A stretch of 64,000 nt of DNA from Actinomycetota bacterium (GTDB lineage: Bacteria > Actinomycetota > Acidimicrobiia > Acidimicrobiales > Ilumatobacteraceae). Under the pieces are notes generated by a model, which worked only from the letters and a program-made list of their open reading frames with translations, was not told the DNA's origin and made no database searches. Positions 15,159 through 24,324 of this stretch are shown here, in pieces. The translations under genes were made by a program, and so were the position numbers. Position 1 is the stretch's first letter. Each line of letters opens with the position of its first letter. The stretch lies in the NCBI GenBank assembly GCA_016700055.1, contig CP064997.1, positions 620,001-684,000 of the forward strand. Reading direction: 5' to 3'.

Positions 15159-17735
15159 TCACCGCCGTCGCCGGTGCTTGTCGAGCGCGTCCACCGCCAG
15201 CACGGCTGGGATCGCCGCGGCGGCCACCGCCCACCCCACGAGTGACGGGTTGGCGTGCTCGAGCTCGGTGGCGATCGGGTCGATCAGCAGCACCGCGAGG
15301 GAAACGGCCACCCCCACCCCGACGGCCGGGATCAGCAGCCGGTTCGACGTCCACCCGAGCGCGCCCGGCCACCGGGTGGAGCTGCGGCAGGCGAACGCGT
15401 TGGCCGCCTGGCCGAACACGACGGCCATGAACGCCGCCCCTGACGCGGCAGCGGCGACGTCTCCTTCCGGGAACGGGTCTCCGGGACGCCACCCGGCCGC
15501 GACGAACGACAGGACGAACGCGGTCATCGACACCAGCGCTTCTGTCGGTCCGAGCCTGGCGAAGGCTCGCCGGGCGACGGTGCGGTTGAGCAGCCGTCCG
15601 GTGACCGGGGGGCGATCGAGCGTGTTCTGCGGCGGGGGCTCGGCGCCGAGCGCAACGGCGGAGAGGGTGTCGGTTCCGAGGTCGAGCGCAAGGATCTGCA
15701 GCACGCCGAGGGCCAGTGGGAAGCGCCCGCCGGACAACGCCCACACGACGAACGGCGTGAGCTCGGCGACGTTGTCGGTCAGGTGATAGGTCAAGAACCG
15801 GCGGATGTTGTGAAACGCCCCGCGACCCTGCTCGACACCGGCGACGATCGAGGCGAAGCGGTCGTCGAGCAACACGAGATCGGCAGCCTCTCGGGCGACG
15901 TCCGTGCCCGAGGCTCCCATGGCGATGCCGATGTCGGCCTCGTGCAGCGCGGGCCCGTCGTTGACACCGTCGCCGGTCATCGCCACGACGTGTCCACGGG
16001 CACGCAGGGCGCGAGCGATGCGCAGCTTGTCCTCGGGCGACACCCTGGCCACGACGACGCCGTCGCGGTCGAGGAGGGCGCCGAGCACCGCCTCGTCGGC
16101 CGGCAGATCGGCGCCGACGAAGACGCTGCCGGTCGGTTCGCGCAGCCCGACTTCTCGCGCGATCGCGGCCGCGGTCGCGGGGTGGTCGCCGGTGATCATC
16201 GCCACCTTGATGCCTGCCCGCCGGCACGCGGCGATCGACTTGCCGACGTCGGGGCGAGGCGGGTCCTCCATTGCCGACAGCCCGAAGAGCTGCAGGTTCC
16301 GTTCCGCTTCGTCGGCCGAGCGCGGGAGCGGGCCGGCGAGCTGTCGACCGGCCACCGCGAGCACGCGCAGCCCCCGGTCGGCGAGCTGCTCGAGCACGGA
16401 CTCGGCGACGTCGCCGTTTTCGCAGCAGGGCAGCACGGCGTCGGGCGCGCCCTTCACGAGCAGCTCACCGTCGAACACCACCGACATGCGCCGGCGCCGC
16501 GGGTCGAACGGGAAGCGAGCCGCGGTGACAGCGGACGCCCGGTCGTGCTCGGTGTCGACGCCGAGGCGGCGGGCGAACACGTCGAGCGCGGCCTCCATCG
16601 GGTCGCCGTGGGCCGACCAGACGCCGTCCACCTCGTACGCGTAGCCCGCGGAGCAGCGCGCCGCCGCGCTGGCGAGGCGCTCGACGTCGGCACGAGCAGC
16701 GGGATCGGACACGTCAACCGGACTCCGCGGGTCGTAGCCCGGCTCGCTGGCGACAGCGGTACCGGCCGGCGTCCACGCATGGACGACGGTCATCTGGTTG
16801 CAGGTCAGCGTCCCGGTCTTGTCGGTGCAGATGAACGTGGTCGACCCGAGCGTCTGGACCGCGTCGAGGTGACGCACGAGCACCTGCCGCTTGGCCATCT
16901 GCTCGGCGCCCCAGGCGAGCGACAGCGTGACCGTCGGCAGCAATGCTTCGGGCACGAGGGCGACGGTGACCCCGATGGCGAACACGAACCCATCGGAGAC
17001 CGGATTGCCGAGAAGCACGGCGAGGGTGAAGAACAGGCCGCCCACTCCGACGGCGATGACCGCCACCATCCGCACCACCCGGTCGAGCTCGAGGTTGAGC
17101 GGGCTCTTCCGGGAAGAGGCCATGGTGGTGAGGCGGGCGATGCCGGCGAGCCGCGTCGAAGCAGCTGTGCCCGTGACCACGGCGTCGCCTTCGCCCTCCA
17201 CCACGAACGTGCCGGCGAACACCTTCTCGCCCGCCGCGACTGCGGTCGCCTCGCTCTCACCGGTCAGCAGCGAGGTGTCGACGAGCAGGCTGTGGCCGAC
17301 ACCCACCGTCGCGTCGGCGGGGATGCGGTCACCGGACTCGAACACCAGGAGATCGCCGACCACCACCTCGGCCGCCTCGACCCGCACGCGGCGGCCGTCA
17401 CGACGCACCGTCACCTGCCGCGGCAGCAGCGCCTGCAGACGCTCCGCCGCCCGGTCGGCGCGGTTCTCCTGCACGAACGCGAAGACCGCGTTCAACAACA
17501 CGACGAGGAAGATCGCCACGCCGAGCTGGGGCAGGCCGGCGGCGAAGGCCAGCACGCCGGCCACCCACAGCATGGCGGCGAAGAAGTGCACGAGTTGCCG
17601 GGCGAACCTGCCTGCGGCGGACGGACGCCGTGGGGCCGGAAGCTCGTTCGGCCCGTCCCGATCCAGCCGCGCCCGAGCCTCTGTCGAAGACAGTCCCGTT
17701 GCCCGGGCCTCGATCGCGTCAGCCATACGGGCCAA
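15159..17735 (-). CDS. Cation-transporting P-type ATPase (P2-like)
   Basis: An 858-residue P-type ATPase. An N-terminal cation-ATPase domain is followed by the actuator loop 'LLTGESEA', the M4 ion-site helix 'VALVPEALLPTVTLSL', the phosphorylation motif with Asp305 in 'CTDKTGTLT', the hinge 'MTGDGVNDGPAL' and a C-terminal membrane block of about six helices. There are no N-terminal CxxC metal domains and no CPx motif, so it is not a P1B copper/zinc pump; 'PEALLPT' instead of 'PEGLPA' leaves the ion (Ca, Na, K or H) open. It starts 23 bp after the serine hydrolase stop, suggesting co-transcription. A metal-type operator lies just beyond its 3' end, serving DUF302. Confidence 0.9.
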   Translation of the reverse strand: MARMADAIEARATGLSSTEARARLDRDGPNELPAPRRPSAAGRFARQLVHFFAAMLWVAGVLAFAAGLPQLGVAIFLVVLLNAVFAFVQENRADRAAERLQALLPRQVTVRRDGRRVRVEAAEVVVGDLLVFESGDRIPADATVGVGHSLLVDTSLLTGESEATAVAAGEKVFAGTFVVEGEGDAVVTGTAASTRLAGIARLTTMASSRKSPLNLELDRVVRMVAVIAVGVGGLFFTLAVLLGNPVSDGFVFAIGVTVALVPEALLPTVTLSLAWGAEQMAKRQVLVRHLDAVQTLGSTTFICTDKTGTLTCNQMTVVHAWTPAGTAVASEPGYDPRSPVDVSDPAARADVERLASAAARCSAGYAYEVDGVWSAHGDPMEAALDVFARRLGVDTEHDRASAVTAARFPFDPRRRRMSVVFDGELLVKGAPDAVLPCCENGDVAESVLEQLADRGLRVLAVAGRQLAGPLPRSADEAERNLQLFGLSAMEDPPRPDVGKSIAACRRAGIKVAMITGDHPATAAAIAREVGLREPTGSVFVGADLPADEAVLGALLDRDGVVVARVSPEDKLRIARALRARGHVVAMTGDGVNDGPALHEADIGIAMGASGTDVAREAADLVLLDDRFASIVAGVEQGRGAFHNIRRFLTYHLTDNVAELTPFVVWALSGGRFPLALGVLQILALDLGTDTLSAVALGAEPPPQNTLDRPPVTGRLLNRTVARRAFARLGPTEALVSMTAFVLSFVAAGWRPGDPFPEGDVAAAASGAAFMAVVFGQAANAFACRSSTRWPGALGWTSNRLLIPAVGVGVAVSLAVLLIDPIATELEHANPSLVGWAVAAAAIPAVLAVDALDKHRRRR

Positions 17736-17758
17736 TCATGGAGCCATCCGAGGCATCG

Positions 17759-18790
17759 TCAACTGTCGCGCAGACCGAGCGCAACCTCGAGCGGGATGCA
17801 CATCGGCCAGGCGGCCTCTGACGTGTTCGAGATGACGGTCATCGTCAGCCCGCGCGCCGGATCGTGCGTCGAGCGGAACGAGGCGCCCGCGTCGTAGCCC
17901 TCGAGCTGCACCGCCGGGCCATTCGGAGCCAGCCAGAACCCGAGGCCGTAGCGCGCCGACCCCGTCGGATGGACGCTGCGGGGTTCGACCATGCGCTGCA
18001 CCCACTCGAGCGGCACGATGCGGCCGGCGAAGAGCGAGACCCACAACCGGTGGACGTCCTCGGCGCTGCTGACGATGCCGCCGTCCCCGCTGCCGATGAC
18101 CGGCAGGTGCAGCACGTTCGTGCGCAGCCCGTCCGAGTCGAGGTAGCCATGCGCGATGTCTCCGGTCGGCTCGTCGCTGCGCACGAAACCCGTGGCACCG
18201 AGACCGGCCGGGACGCACACCGACCGCGAGACGAGATCTTCGAAGCGGATACCGCTGACCCGCTCGGCGATCAGGGCGAGCAACACGAACCCGGAGTTGT
18301 TGTAGGCGAACCGCTCGCCGGGACGAAACACCTGGGTGTGTCCGGCGAGAACCCGTAGATAGGCCTCCGTGCCGTCGAGCTCGTGGACCGGCACCCCCAT
18401 CACGTAGTCGGTGATAGCACCCCCGGCGGACTCGTTGAAGTAGTCGCCGATCCCCGAGCGGTGCGCGAGCAGATGCTCGACGGTCACCGAGTCGTCGACC
18501 AGCGGTAGGTCGGTGCCGAGCACCGAACGCGCCGTGGTGTCGAGCGACAACTCGCCGTCCACGACGAGGCGGACGACCGTGAGGGCGGTGAAGCCTTTGG
18601 TGCCACTGGCCAGGTTGAACCGTGTGGTCGGGGCAACCGGAACCGCGAGGCCTCGGTCGGCGAAACCGAACGCATGCACGATCGTGTCCGGGCCCACCCC
18701 GTCCACGCGGACCACCCCGGCAAACCCGGACTCACCGGCGACCTTCTCGATCATCGCGTCGAGGTCGTGCGCGTCGGCAGCTCGTTCCAT
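17759..18790 (-). CDS. Serine hydrolase (class C beta-lactamase / penicillin-binding-like)
   Basis: A 343-residue protein of the serine beta-lactamase-like family. The nucleophile motif SxxK is in 'LASGTKGFTAL', the YxN motif is 'RFAYNNSGFVLL', and 'EHLLAHRSGIGDY' is the conserved helix between. No signal peptide is evident, so it is probably cytoplasmic; these proteins are esterases, amidases or D-aminopeptidases more often than true beta-lactamases. ATG 18790 is favoured; ATG 18850 would add 20 unrelated residues. It lies upstream of the P-type ATPase gene and diverges from the deazaflavin reductase gene. Confidence 0.85.
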   Translation of the reverse strand: MERAADAHDLDAMIEKVAGESGFAGVVRVDGVGPDTIVHAFGFADRGLAVPVAPTTRFNLASGTKGFTALTVVRLVVDGELSLDTTARSVLGTDLPLVDDSVTVEHLLAHRSGIGDYFNESAGGAITDYVMGVPVHELDGTEAYLRVLAGHTQVFRPGERFAYNNSGFVLLALIAERVSGIRFEDLVSRSVCVPAGLGATGFVRSDEPTGDIAHGYLDSDGLRTNVLHLPVIGSGDGGIVSSAEDVHRLWVSLFAGRIVPLEWVQRMVEPRSVHPTGSARYGLGFWLAPNGPAVQLEGYDAGASFRSTHDPARGLTMTVISNTSEAAWPMCIPLEVALGLRDS

Positions 18791-18906
18791 CTCGCCATGC
18801 TCTCGCACTCGAAGCTCGGCGCTGGAGGGATTAGAACGGGGCGCTGCCATGCTGGTGCCGGCGCCGATGCGGCCCCGCCCGGCCCCACGCGCACCGAGGA
18901 GCTGCC

Positions 18907-19347
18907 ATGCCCATCGCCCACACCGTCACGGACGGCCTCACCAAGTGCATGAACCTCGTCCACAAGGGCGTGCTGAAGCTCTCGGGTGGACGCTTCGGCT
19001 ATCACCTGCTCGGCATGCAGGCCGTCGAGCTGCACACGACCGGGCGCCGCTCGGGCAAGCGGCGCACCGTGATGCTCACCTCCCCGATCTACGAAGAGCG
19101 CCGGGTCGTGCTGATCGCGTCGAAGGGCGGCGACGACCGCCACCCCGACTGGTACACCAACCTCGTGGCCGATCCGAACGTCGAGCTGACCACCGACGGC
19201 GTCACACGGCCGATGCGGGCCCGCACCGCAAGCGCAACCGAGAAGGCGGCGATGTGGCCCGCCATCGTCGCCGCCTACAAGGGTTACGGCTCCTACCAGA
19301 AGCGCACGGAGCGCGACATCCCCGTGGTCATCTGCGAGCCCCGCTGA
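18907..19347 (+). CDS. Deazaflavin (F420)-dependent nitroreductase-family protein (DDN-like)
   Basis: A 146-residue single-domain split-barrel protein of the Ddn family. 'VELHTTGRRSGKRRTVMLT' and 'ASKGGDDRHPDWYTNLVA' are the signature segments for F420 binding. It is expected to reduce an unknown substrate, such as a quinone, with reduced F420. A clear ribosome-binding GAGG lies just before ATG 18907. Presence of this family implies F420 biosynthesis in the host and supports an actinobacterial origin. Confidence 0.87.
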   Translation: MPIAHTVTDGLTKCMNLVHKGVLKLSGGRFGYHLLGMQAVELHTTGRRSGKRRTVMLTSPIYEERRVVLIASKGGDDRHPDWYTNLVADPNVELTTDGVTRPMRARTASATEKAAMWPAIVAAYKGYGSYQKRTERDIPVVICEPR

Positions 19348-19387
19348 GCCTCGGCCTCGTTCAGCTCCCGATTCGCCTCCTCCGCCC

Positions 19388-19413
19388 GAGGACTCCTCAG
19401 TAACGTGTTACTG
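19388..19413. promoter_or_regulatory. Candidate TetR operator upstream of the SnoaL-SDR-TetR operon
   Basis: CAGTAACGTGTTACTG (19398-19413) is a palindrome with two mismatched central bases, directly abutting a second palindrome GAGGACTCCTC (19388-19398). It lies about 47-60 nt before the first gene of an operon whose third gene encodes a TetR regulator, so autoregulation is the simplest reading. Confidence 0.6.
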
Positions 19414-19459
19414 TCCCCTCCGTCGACGATGTGACGTCGCCGATGCGAGAGGAGCGGCA

Positions 19460-19894
19460 ATGGACCGGATGGCAGTACACGAGCTGATCGCTCGTTGGTG
19501 GTCGTGCTACGACGAGGGAGAGATGGACGTACTCGGTCAGCTGGCGGCCGACGACATCGGCGTCGAAAGCCGCACCGATACCGGCGACCATCCCTGGGAG
19601 CACTTCATCGCGATGACGTCGCGCGGTCGCACCGAGTTCCTTGCCCACCAGACCGAACACCGCCAGCAGAGCCCGTACCCGTTGCGGCACAACTGCACGA
19701 ACGTGTTCGTCTCCGCCGACCGGGGCGAGGAAGTCGACGTCCATTCGTACCTGTTCGTGACCGACATCGTCGACGGCGTTCCGCACAACCTGTCCTCGGG
19801 CACAGCCGAGTTCACGATCCGCGAAACCCCCGACGGCCTACGCGTCAGCCGGATGAACGTCGTCCTCGACTACGCCGCGACGAAGGTGTGGTGA
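19460..19894 (+). CDS. SnoaL-like (NTF2 fold) protein
   Basis: A 144-residue NTF2-like protein: the N-terminal helix 'HELIARWWSCYDEGEMDVLG' is followed by alternating strands, including 'NVFVSADRGEEVDVHSYLFV' and 'GTAEFTIRETPDGLRVSRM'. Such proteins are often isomerases, hydratases or dehydratases with steroid- or polyketide-like ligands, but no specific catalytic set can be assigned. AGGAG precedes ATG 19460. The stop shares a base with the SDR start (TGATG), so they are translationally coupled in a SnoaL-SDR-TetR operon behind a palindromic operator. Confidence 0.8.
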   Translation: MDRMAVHELIARWWSCYDEGEMDVLGQLAADDIGVESRTDTGDHPWEHFIAMTSRGRTEFLAHQTEHRQQSPYPLRHNCTNVFVSADRGEEVDVHSYLFVTDIVDGVPHNLSSGTAEFTIRETPDGLRVSRMNVVLDYAATKVW

Positions 19895-20664
19895 TGTCCG
19901 CCGCGCTCTTCGACCTCACCGGCCGGGTCGCGCTCGTGACCGGCTCCACCAAGGGCATCGGCCGGGCGATGGCCGAGGGCTTCGCGCTCGCCGGAGCGCG
20001 CGTGGTGGTGAGCAGCCGTAAGCAGGACTTGTGCGACCAGGTGGCCACCGAGATCGCGGCCGAGACCGGCGCCGAGACGTTCGGCATCGCCTGCCACGTA
20101 GGCGACTGGGCGGCCATCCCCGCAGTGGTCGACCGGGTGGTCGCGCGTTTCGGGCGGATCGACGTGTTGGTGAACAACGCCGGCATCTCGCCCACCAGGT
20201 TGACCGTCTCCGACATGGAGCTCGACCTGTGGCGCAAGATCTTCGCCGTCAACCTCGAAGGCCCGCTGCGGATGGCACAGTGCATCGCGCCGATTATGCG
20301 CGACAACGGCGGCGGCAGCATCGTCAACATCGCGTCGATGGCCGCCTACTCGGGCGGGCCGGGCGTCTGCGCGTACGGCGCGTCGAAGGCCGCGCTCGTG
20401 AACCTCACGAAGAGCATGGCGCAGGAGTGGGCACCGTGGAAGGTGCGCGTCAACGTCCTCTCGCCCGGCCCCTTCTTGAGCGAGATGACCGAAGGTGCGG
20501 CGAAGCACGCGCCCGGCTTCATCGAGCTGATCGCGAACGGCACGCTGCAGAAGAGAGTCGCGGATCCCGCGGAGATCGTCGGGCCCGTGCTCTACCTGGC
20601 GAGCGATGCGTCTTCATACGTCACCGGCGACGACATCTCCGTCTCCGGTGGCATGCAGAAGTGA
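19894..20664 (+). CDS. Short-chain dehydrogenase/reductase (classical SDR, FabG-like)
   Basis: A 256-residue SDR with 'VTGSTKGIGRAM', 'VSSRKQD' after beta-2 (Arg and Lys suggest NADP(H)), 'VNNAGIS', the catalytic Ser in 'NIASMAAYSGG', 'YGASKAALV' and the C-terminal 'VTGDDISVSGG'. The likely role is oxidation or reduction of a ring or side-chain hydroxyl on the operon's unknown substrate. The start overlaps the SnoaL stop and the stop overlaps the TetR GTG start, showing tight coupling. Confidence 0.9.
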   Translation: MSAALFDLTGRVALVTGSTKGIGRAMAEGFALAGARVVVSSRKQDLCDQVATEIAAETGAETFGIACHVGDWAAIPAVVDRVVARFGRIDVLVNNAGISPTRLTVSDMELDLWRKIFAVNLEGPLRMAQCIAPIMRDNGGGSIVNIASMAAYSGGPGVCAYGASKAALVNLTKSMAQEWAPWKVRVNVLSPGPFLSEMTEGAAKHAPGFIELIANGTLQKRVADPAEIVGPVLYLASDASSYVTGDDISVSGGMQK

Positions 20665-21260
20665 AGCCGGCCGCCGCCGCTGCGGCGAGTGCCGCGGGAG
20701 TGCCGCAGCGGGACGACCCTCGATACGAACGGCTGCTCCGCGCGACGGCCAAAGCGGCCGCGGGCGGCTACGAGGCCGTGTCGATGCGCGACATCGCGCG
20801 CGACACCCAGATGTCGTTGGCGTCGGTCTACCGGTTCTGCTCGTCGAAGGACCAGCTGATCGCCGAGGCTCATGCACGGGCGATGGCCGACATGCGCGCT
20901 CAGTTCGCGAAGAACCCTCCGCGCGGCGCCACCCCGCTCGCTCGCGTCACCGCGGTGCTCCGCCGAATCGCCGGCGCGCTCGAGGTGGACGAGGCGCGCA
21001 CCCGGGCACTGATGCGTGCGATCTACTCGAGCGCCGCCGGTGTGTCGGAAGCCCGCGACGACGCCGCGCGCGCCTACGAGCAGATGATCGACGCCGCGAT
21101 CGGCGACGACACGGTCGCCGATCGGCGAGTCGTCATCGCGACGATCGGCCATGTCATCGACAGCGCGATCGTCAACTGGCTGTCCGGGCGGTACACGGCG
21201 AGAGACGTGCGCCGCATCCTCGAACAGACGGCTCGCCTACTGCTCGGCCCACGGCCGTAG
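20661..21260 (+). CDS. TetR-family transcriptional regulator
   Basis: A 199-residue TetR regulator. The N-terminal helix-turn-helix 'VSMRDIARDTQMSLASVYRF' is followed by 'SSKDQLIAEAH'. The C-terminal ligand-binding domain is all-helical. The N-terminus has an Ala-rich stretch before the DNA-binding domain. GTG 20661 overlaps the SDR stop. It probably represses its own operon at the palindrome 19398-19413; the ligand is unknown. Only 83 bp separate it from the next oxygenase gene, which has its own promoter-like sequence. Confidence 0.9.
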   Translation: MKPAAAAAASAAGVPQRDDPRYERLLRATAKAAAGGYEAVSMRDIARDTQMSLASVYRFCSSKDQLIAEAHARAMADMRAQFAKNPPRGATPLARVTAVLRRIAGALEVDEARTRALMRAIYSSAAGVSEARDDAARAYEQMIDAAIGDDTVADRRVVIATIGHVIDSAIVNWLSGRYTARDVRRILEQTARLLLGPRP

Positions 21261-21263
21261 CGG

Positions 21264-21293
21264 GTCGACGACAAAACCGAACAACGTTATGAT
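21264..21293 (+). promoter_or_regulatory. Putative sigma-70-type promoter of the oxygenase-TetR pair
   Basis: TATGAT at 21288-21293 matches the -10 consensus well; GTCGAC at 21264-21269 is a weak -35 with an 18-nt spacer. The sequence between (ACAACGTTAT) is an imperfect palindrome that could be a regulator site. It lies 50 nt before ATG 21344. Confidence 0.45.
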
Positions 21294-21343
21294 CTTCTGA
21301 CCGACGTCGATCGCCGGCCACGCGGCAAGAGGGGAAACCGCCA

Positions 21344-22411
21344 ATGACCACCACCGAGAGCACCGAAGCCACGAGCACCTACCACGAGCAGCTGGCGCGC
21401 ATCCTCACACCGTGCGCGCCGCCGGTCGTCGTCGACGACGTGTACACCGACCAGCAGTTCGGCGCGATGTTCGACATCGTGAAGACGCGCGGGCCGTGGC
21501 CGACCATCGTGTCCCACCACTTTCAGTCGGCCGACGAGCTGATCGCGACGGTGACCGGCGTGGTGCCCGAGAACCACGGGCTCACGCTCGACGACCTCTC
21601 CGGCCCGCACTTTCGCGGGTTCTTCGCGAAGGACTCGGTGTGTCTGTACCCCGAGCTGCACGACACGTTCTACAACGCGAAGTTCCTCGACCTGGTGAAG
21701 GGCTACTGGGGGTGCGAGTACGCGAAGCCGACCCTGATGTTGTTCAACATCTGCGGTCCCCACGATGCCGGCCTGTCGCCGCACCTCGACGCGGTCACCT
21801 TCCGCGGCGTGCGCATCGAGAACACGCCGGTGTGGATGCAGAACGTGATGGCCAAGTCCGGGCTGTTCACCGACTACCTGGTGAAGATGGGCCAGGTCGT
21901 CACGTGGTGGTACCGAGGCGACGAAGGCACCTTCACCTATTGGCCCGACGGCCCGCTTCAGCCGCCGAAGAAGCTCGACCACCCGCTGTGGAACCGCGGC
22001 GTGGTGGTGCAGAACGAGATGATGTTCCACCGCGGCGACTCCGTCGGGCGGCCCGACGAACGCAACGTGCAGGGAGTCAAGTGCCGTTCGCTGTTCGAGT
22101 ACGACCCCGCCGACGACGCCTGGGACGTGACCACCGACGGCGAGCGGGTGCACCGCTACCAGCCGCACCAGATCCGCTTCCTCGCCCACTGGAACGCCGA
22201 GCTCTATGCCGACCTCGACGAGCTACGCAAGGCGATGGACCACACCGACGACCTCACCCACCAGCGTGTCGTCGACGTCCTGCTCGCCGACCTCCGCTCG
22301 AAGGGCGTGAAGGTCAGCGAGCCGAGTGACCCACTCCACGACGTCGACTGGATCCAGGCGCTGATCCACACCTACACCATCGCGCCGACCACCGACTGGG
22401 TCGCGCCGTGA
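21344..22411 (+). CDS. Putative non-haem iron / 2-oxoglutarate-type oxygenase
   Basis: A 355-residue protein I do not recognise by name. A jelly-roll oxygenase is suggested by 'LSPHLDAVTFRG' (an HxD pair) and a later 'QNEMMFHRGDSVGRPDE', with a candidate distal His and an Arg that could bind a co-substrate carboxylate. Trp/Tyr-rich segments such as 'VTWWYRGDEGTFTYWPDG' fit a large apolar substrate pocket. It is followed, with a GTGA overlap, by its own TetR gene, and preceded by a SnoaL-SDR-TetR operon, which suggests catabolism or modification of a terpenoid- or steroid-like compound. The iron site is inferred from motifs only. Confidence 0.6.
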   Translation: MTTTESTEATSTYHEQLARILTPCAPPVVVDDVYTDQQFGAMFDIVKTRGPWPTIVSHHFQSADELIATVTGVVPENHGLTLDDLSGPHFRGFFAKDSVCLYPELHDTFYNAKFLDLVKGYWGCEYAKPTLMLFNICGPHDAGLSPHLDAVTFRGVRIENTPVWMQNVMAKSGLFTDYLVKMGQVVTWWYRGDEGTFTYWPDGPLQPPKKLDHPLWNRGVVVQNEMMFHRGDSVGRPDERNVQGVKCRSLFEYDPADDAWDVTTDGERVHRYQPHQIRFLAHWNAELYADLDELRKAMDHTDDLTHQRVVDVLLADLRSKGVKVSEPSDPLHDVDWIQALIHTYTIAPTTDWVAP

Positions 22412-23010
22412 CGACTCGCCGCCTGACGACGAAGGGCCAGGCCACCCGCGCAGGCATCATCGAGACCGCCACTGCGCTCTTCTCGTCCGACGGCTACGCG
22501 GCAGTCTCGATCCGGGAGATCGCCGAACGCAGCGGCGTCAGCAGCGGTGCGATCTACGCGACGTTCCGTGGCAAGGCCGACCTACTCGCCGAAGCGGTCA
22601 GCGTGAGCATCGCCAACGACCTAGAAGACATCGGGCCAGACGTCTTGGCACAGCCGTTCGCCCATGTCGTCGGCCAGCAGTACGCGCACCTCGACGACCC
22701 CGGGCGGCGCCGCCTACGCCTGCTGCTGCTACAGGCGGCGGCCGCCGCGCGTACAGACCCCGAGGTGCGCGAACGGCTCGGCGACATGCTGCGGGAGCGG
22801 ATCGGAACCTGGACAGCGGCCCACGAGGCCTGGCAGCGCGACCAGCGCGTCGATCCTTCGCTCGACATGCGCGCCCTGGTGCTGCTGCTGGTCAGTGCCG
22901 ACCTCGGCATGGCCGTGCTCGGTGAGCTGGGCGTGCGCACGCCGACCGGCGACCACTGTGCCGTCCTCGTCGAACACCTGCTCTCCTGCCTGTCGAGCAT
23001 CGACTCCTGA
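22408..23010 (+). CDS. TetR-family transcriptional regulator
   Basis: A 200-residue TetR regulator with the helix-turn-helix 'VSIREIAERSGVSSGAIYAT' followed by 'FRGKADLLAEAV'. The ligand-binding half is helical and Leu-rich. The GTG start overlaps the stop of the oxygenase gene (GTGA), so it is coupled to it and probably controls it. It ends one base before the convergent HNH gene, so there is no room for a terminator. Confidence 0.9.
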   Translation: MTTRRLTTKGQATRAGIIETATALFSSDGYAAVSIREIAERSGVSSGAIYATFRGKADLLAEAVSVSIANDLEDIGPDVLAQPFAHVVGQQYAHLDDPGRRRLRLLLLQAAAAARTDPEVRERLGDMLRERIGTWTAAHEAWQRDQRVDPSLDMRALVLLLVSADLGMAVLGELGVRTPTGDHCAVLVEHLLSCLSSIDS

Positions 23011-24318
23011 TCACCCCGCTGGCGGCTCACCGTCACCCTTGTCGTCGCTGTCGTCGTCGTCTTCTTCGTTGTCGTTGTTGGCTGCGTCTTCGGCGGCTTG
23101 TGCTTGTTGGTTGCGCCAGCGGATGAGGGCGCGGAGGCGGTCGAGGTCGTCGATCGTCCTGGGCTGCTGGGGTTGGACTTGGTGGTGGTCGCTGACGTCG
23201 GGGTGGCGGTTGTGGAAGCTGCACAGCAGCCGTCCGTTGAACTGGCTGGTCTGCCCGCCGTCGCGCCAGGGCGTGATGTGGTCGACGTCGCAACGCTCCA
23301 CGGTCTCATAGCAGCCGGAGGAGTGTTGGCAGCGGCGGTCACGGACTTCGATCGCGCGGCGCAGGGCGCCGGTGAAGCGTCGTTTGTGGGTGACCCCGAT
23401 GACGGTGGTCTTGTTGTCGAAGATCACCGATTCCACCAACGCGTCGTTGACCAGCCCGGCCGCTTGACCGGGGGTGATCACCGTGCCGTTGGACAACTCA
23501 CACATGTGCCGCAACGTTTCGTCGCCGACGAGCACGGTGATCAGTGGTCGTTGGCGGCCGGTCTTGGACGCGGCTGATCGTTTGGCCATCTCCACCAACG
23601 CCGCCGCCCGCCGCTGGGTGGCGGTGCGCACCGTCAACGAAGCCTTGTCGGCGAGCAGTAGTTGGCGTTCCAAACGCTGTAGCTCGTTGGTGAACACCGC
23701 CCCCGATATCGCGTCGAGCTGCCCGTTGATCACCACCGTGCCATCCAACGTCGCGGACGCGTGCAACGCGTTGGCGCTCTCGTTGCGCTCGGCCTCGTCC
23801 TCCGCGGCGGCGGCGTCGGCGCGTTGGCGCCAGTAGCGGACGAGCCGTTCGGCATCCTGGAACGGCAACCGGGCGCATTGATCGACCAGCCATTCCTCGC
23901 TGTCGGCGAACGCGGCCTGGCAGGGTTCCTTGCGCGCCTTGGCGAACAGGTAGACGTGATCCAACGACAACCGACCGGCGGTGATCGCCGCTGCGGTCTT
24001 CGTCATCACGGCAAGGTCCCGCGCCCGGGCGAGCTCCACCCGCGCCGAGTGCGTAGAGGTGTTCGTCTCTCGCGCCAGGCGGTGGGCGGGGCTGCGCGAC
24101 CCGTCTGCGGCCCACACCCCGCGTGTATCCCAGCGGCGGACTACCGCGGCGCGGGCGACCCCCAACCGGGCGGTGCAGCGCTGCACGGCGATCGTCAACG
24201 CGTGCAGCCTGTCGTCAGACAGCTCGACGAGATCGAGCCGAGAGAGGGCATCGACCCCGGCGTTCAAAGCCGCCAGCGCCTCGTCCTCGACCCCTACAAC
24301 CCCGACTGAGGGTTCCAT
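23011..24318 (-). CDS. DUF222 - HNH endonuclease protein (13E12-repeat-like)
   Basis: A 435-residue protein of the actinobacterial DUF222/HNH (REP13E12-like) family. DUF222 covers about residues 30-330. A C-terminal HNH nuclease domain follows: 'RRAIEVRDRRCQHSSGC', 'CDVDHITPWRDGG' and 'NGRLLCSFHNR', with Cys pairs for a structural zinc. The tail is very acidic, with runs of Glu and Asp. These genes are multi-copy and mobile-like in mycobacteria. ATG 24318 lies 6 nt after a TATACT -10, so the mRNA looks leaderless. A LexA-type box overlaps the promoter. It may nick or cut DNA during the damage response; the actual role is unknown. Confidence 0.88.
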   Translation of the reverse strand: MEPSVGVVGVEDEALAALNAGVDALSRLDLVELSDDRLHALTIAVQRCTARLGVARAAVVRRWDTRGVWAADGSRSPAHRLARETNTSTHSARVELARARDLAVMTKTAAAITAGRLSLDHVYLFAKARKEPCQAAFADSEEWLVDQCARLPFQDAERLVRYWRQRADAAAAEDEAERNESANALHASATLDGTVVINGQLDAISGAVFTNELQRLERQLLLADKASLTVRTATQRRAAALVEMAKRSAASKTGRQRPLITVLVGDETLRHMCELSNGTVITPGQAAGLVNDALVESVIFDNKTTVIGVTHKRRFTGALRRAIEVRDRRCQHSSGCYETVERCDVDHITPWRDGGQTSQFNGRLLCSFHNRHPDVSDHHQVQPQQPRTIDDLDRLRALIRWRNQQAQAAEDAANNDNEEDDDDSDDKGDGEPPAG

Positions 24319-24324
24319 AGACCT

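Noticed and set aside
15783..17897. A 704-codon open frame on the plus strand opposite the P-type ATPase gene
   Set aside because: It is Arg/Gly/His-rich low-complexity translation produced by the GC-rich third positions of the ATPase gene; it has no motifs and no ribosome-binding site.
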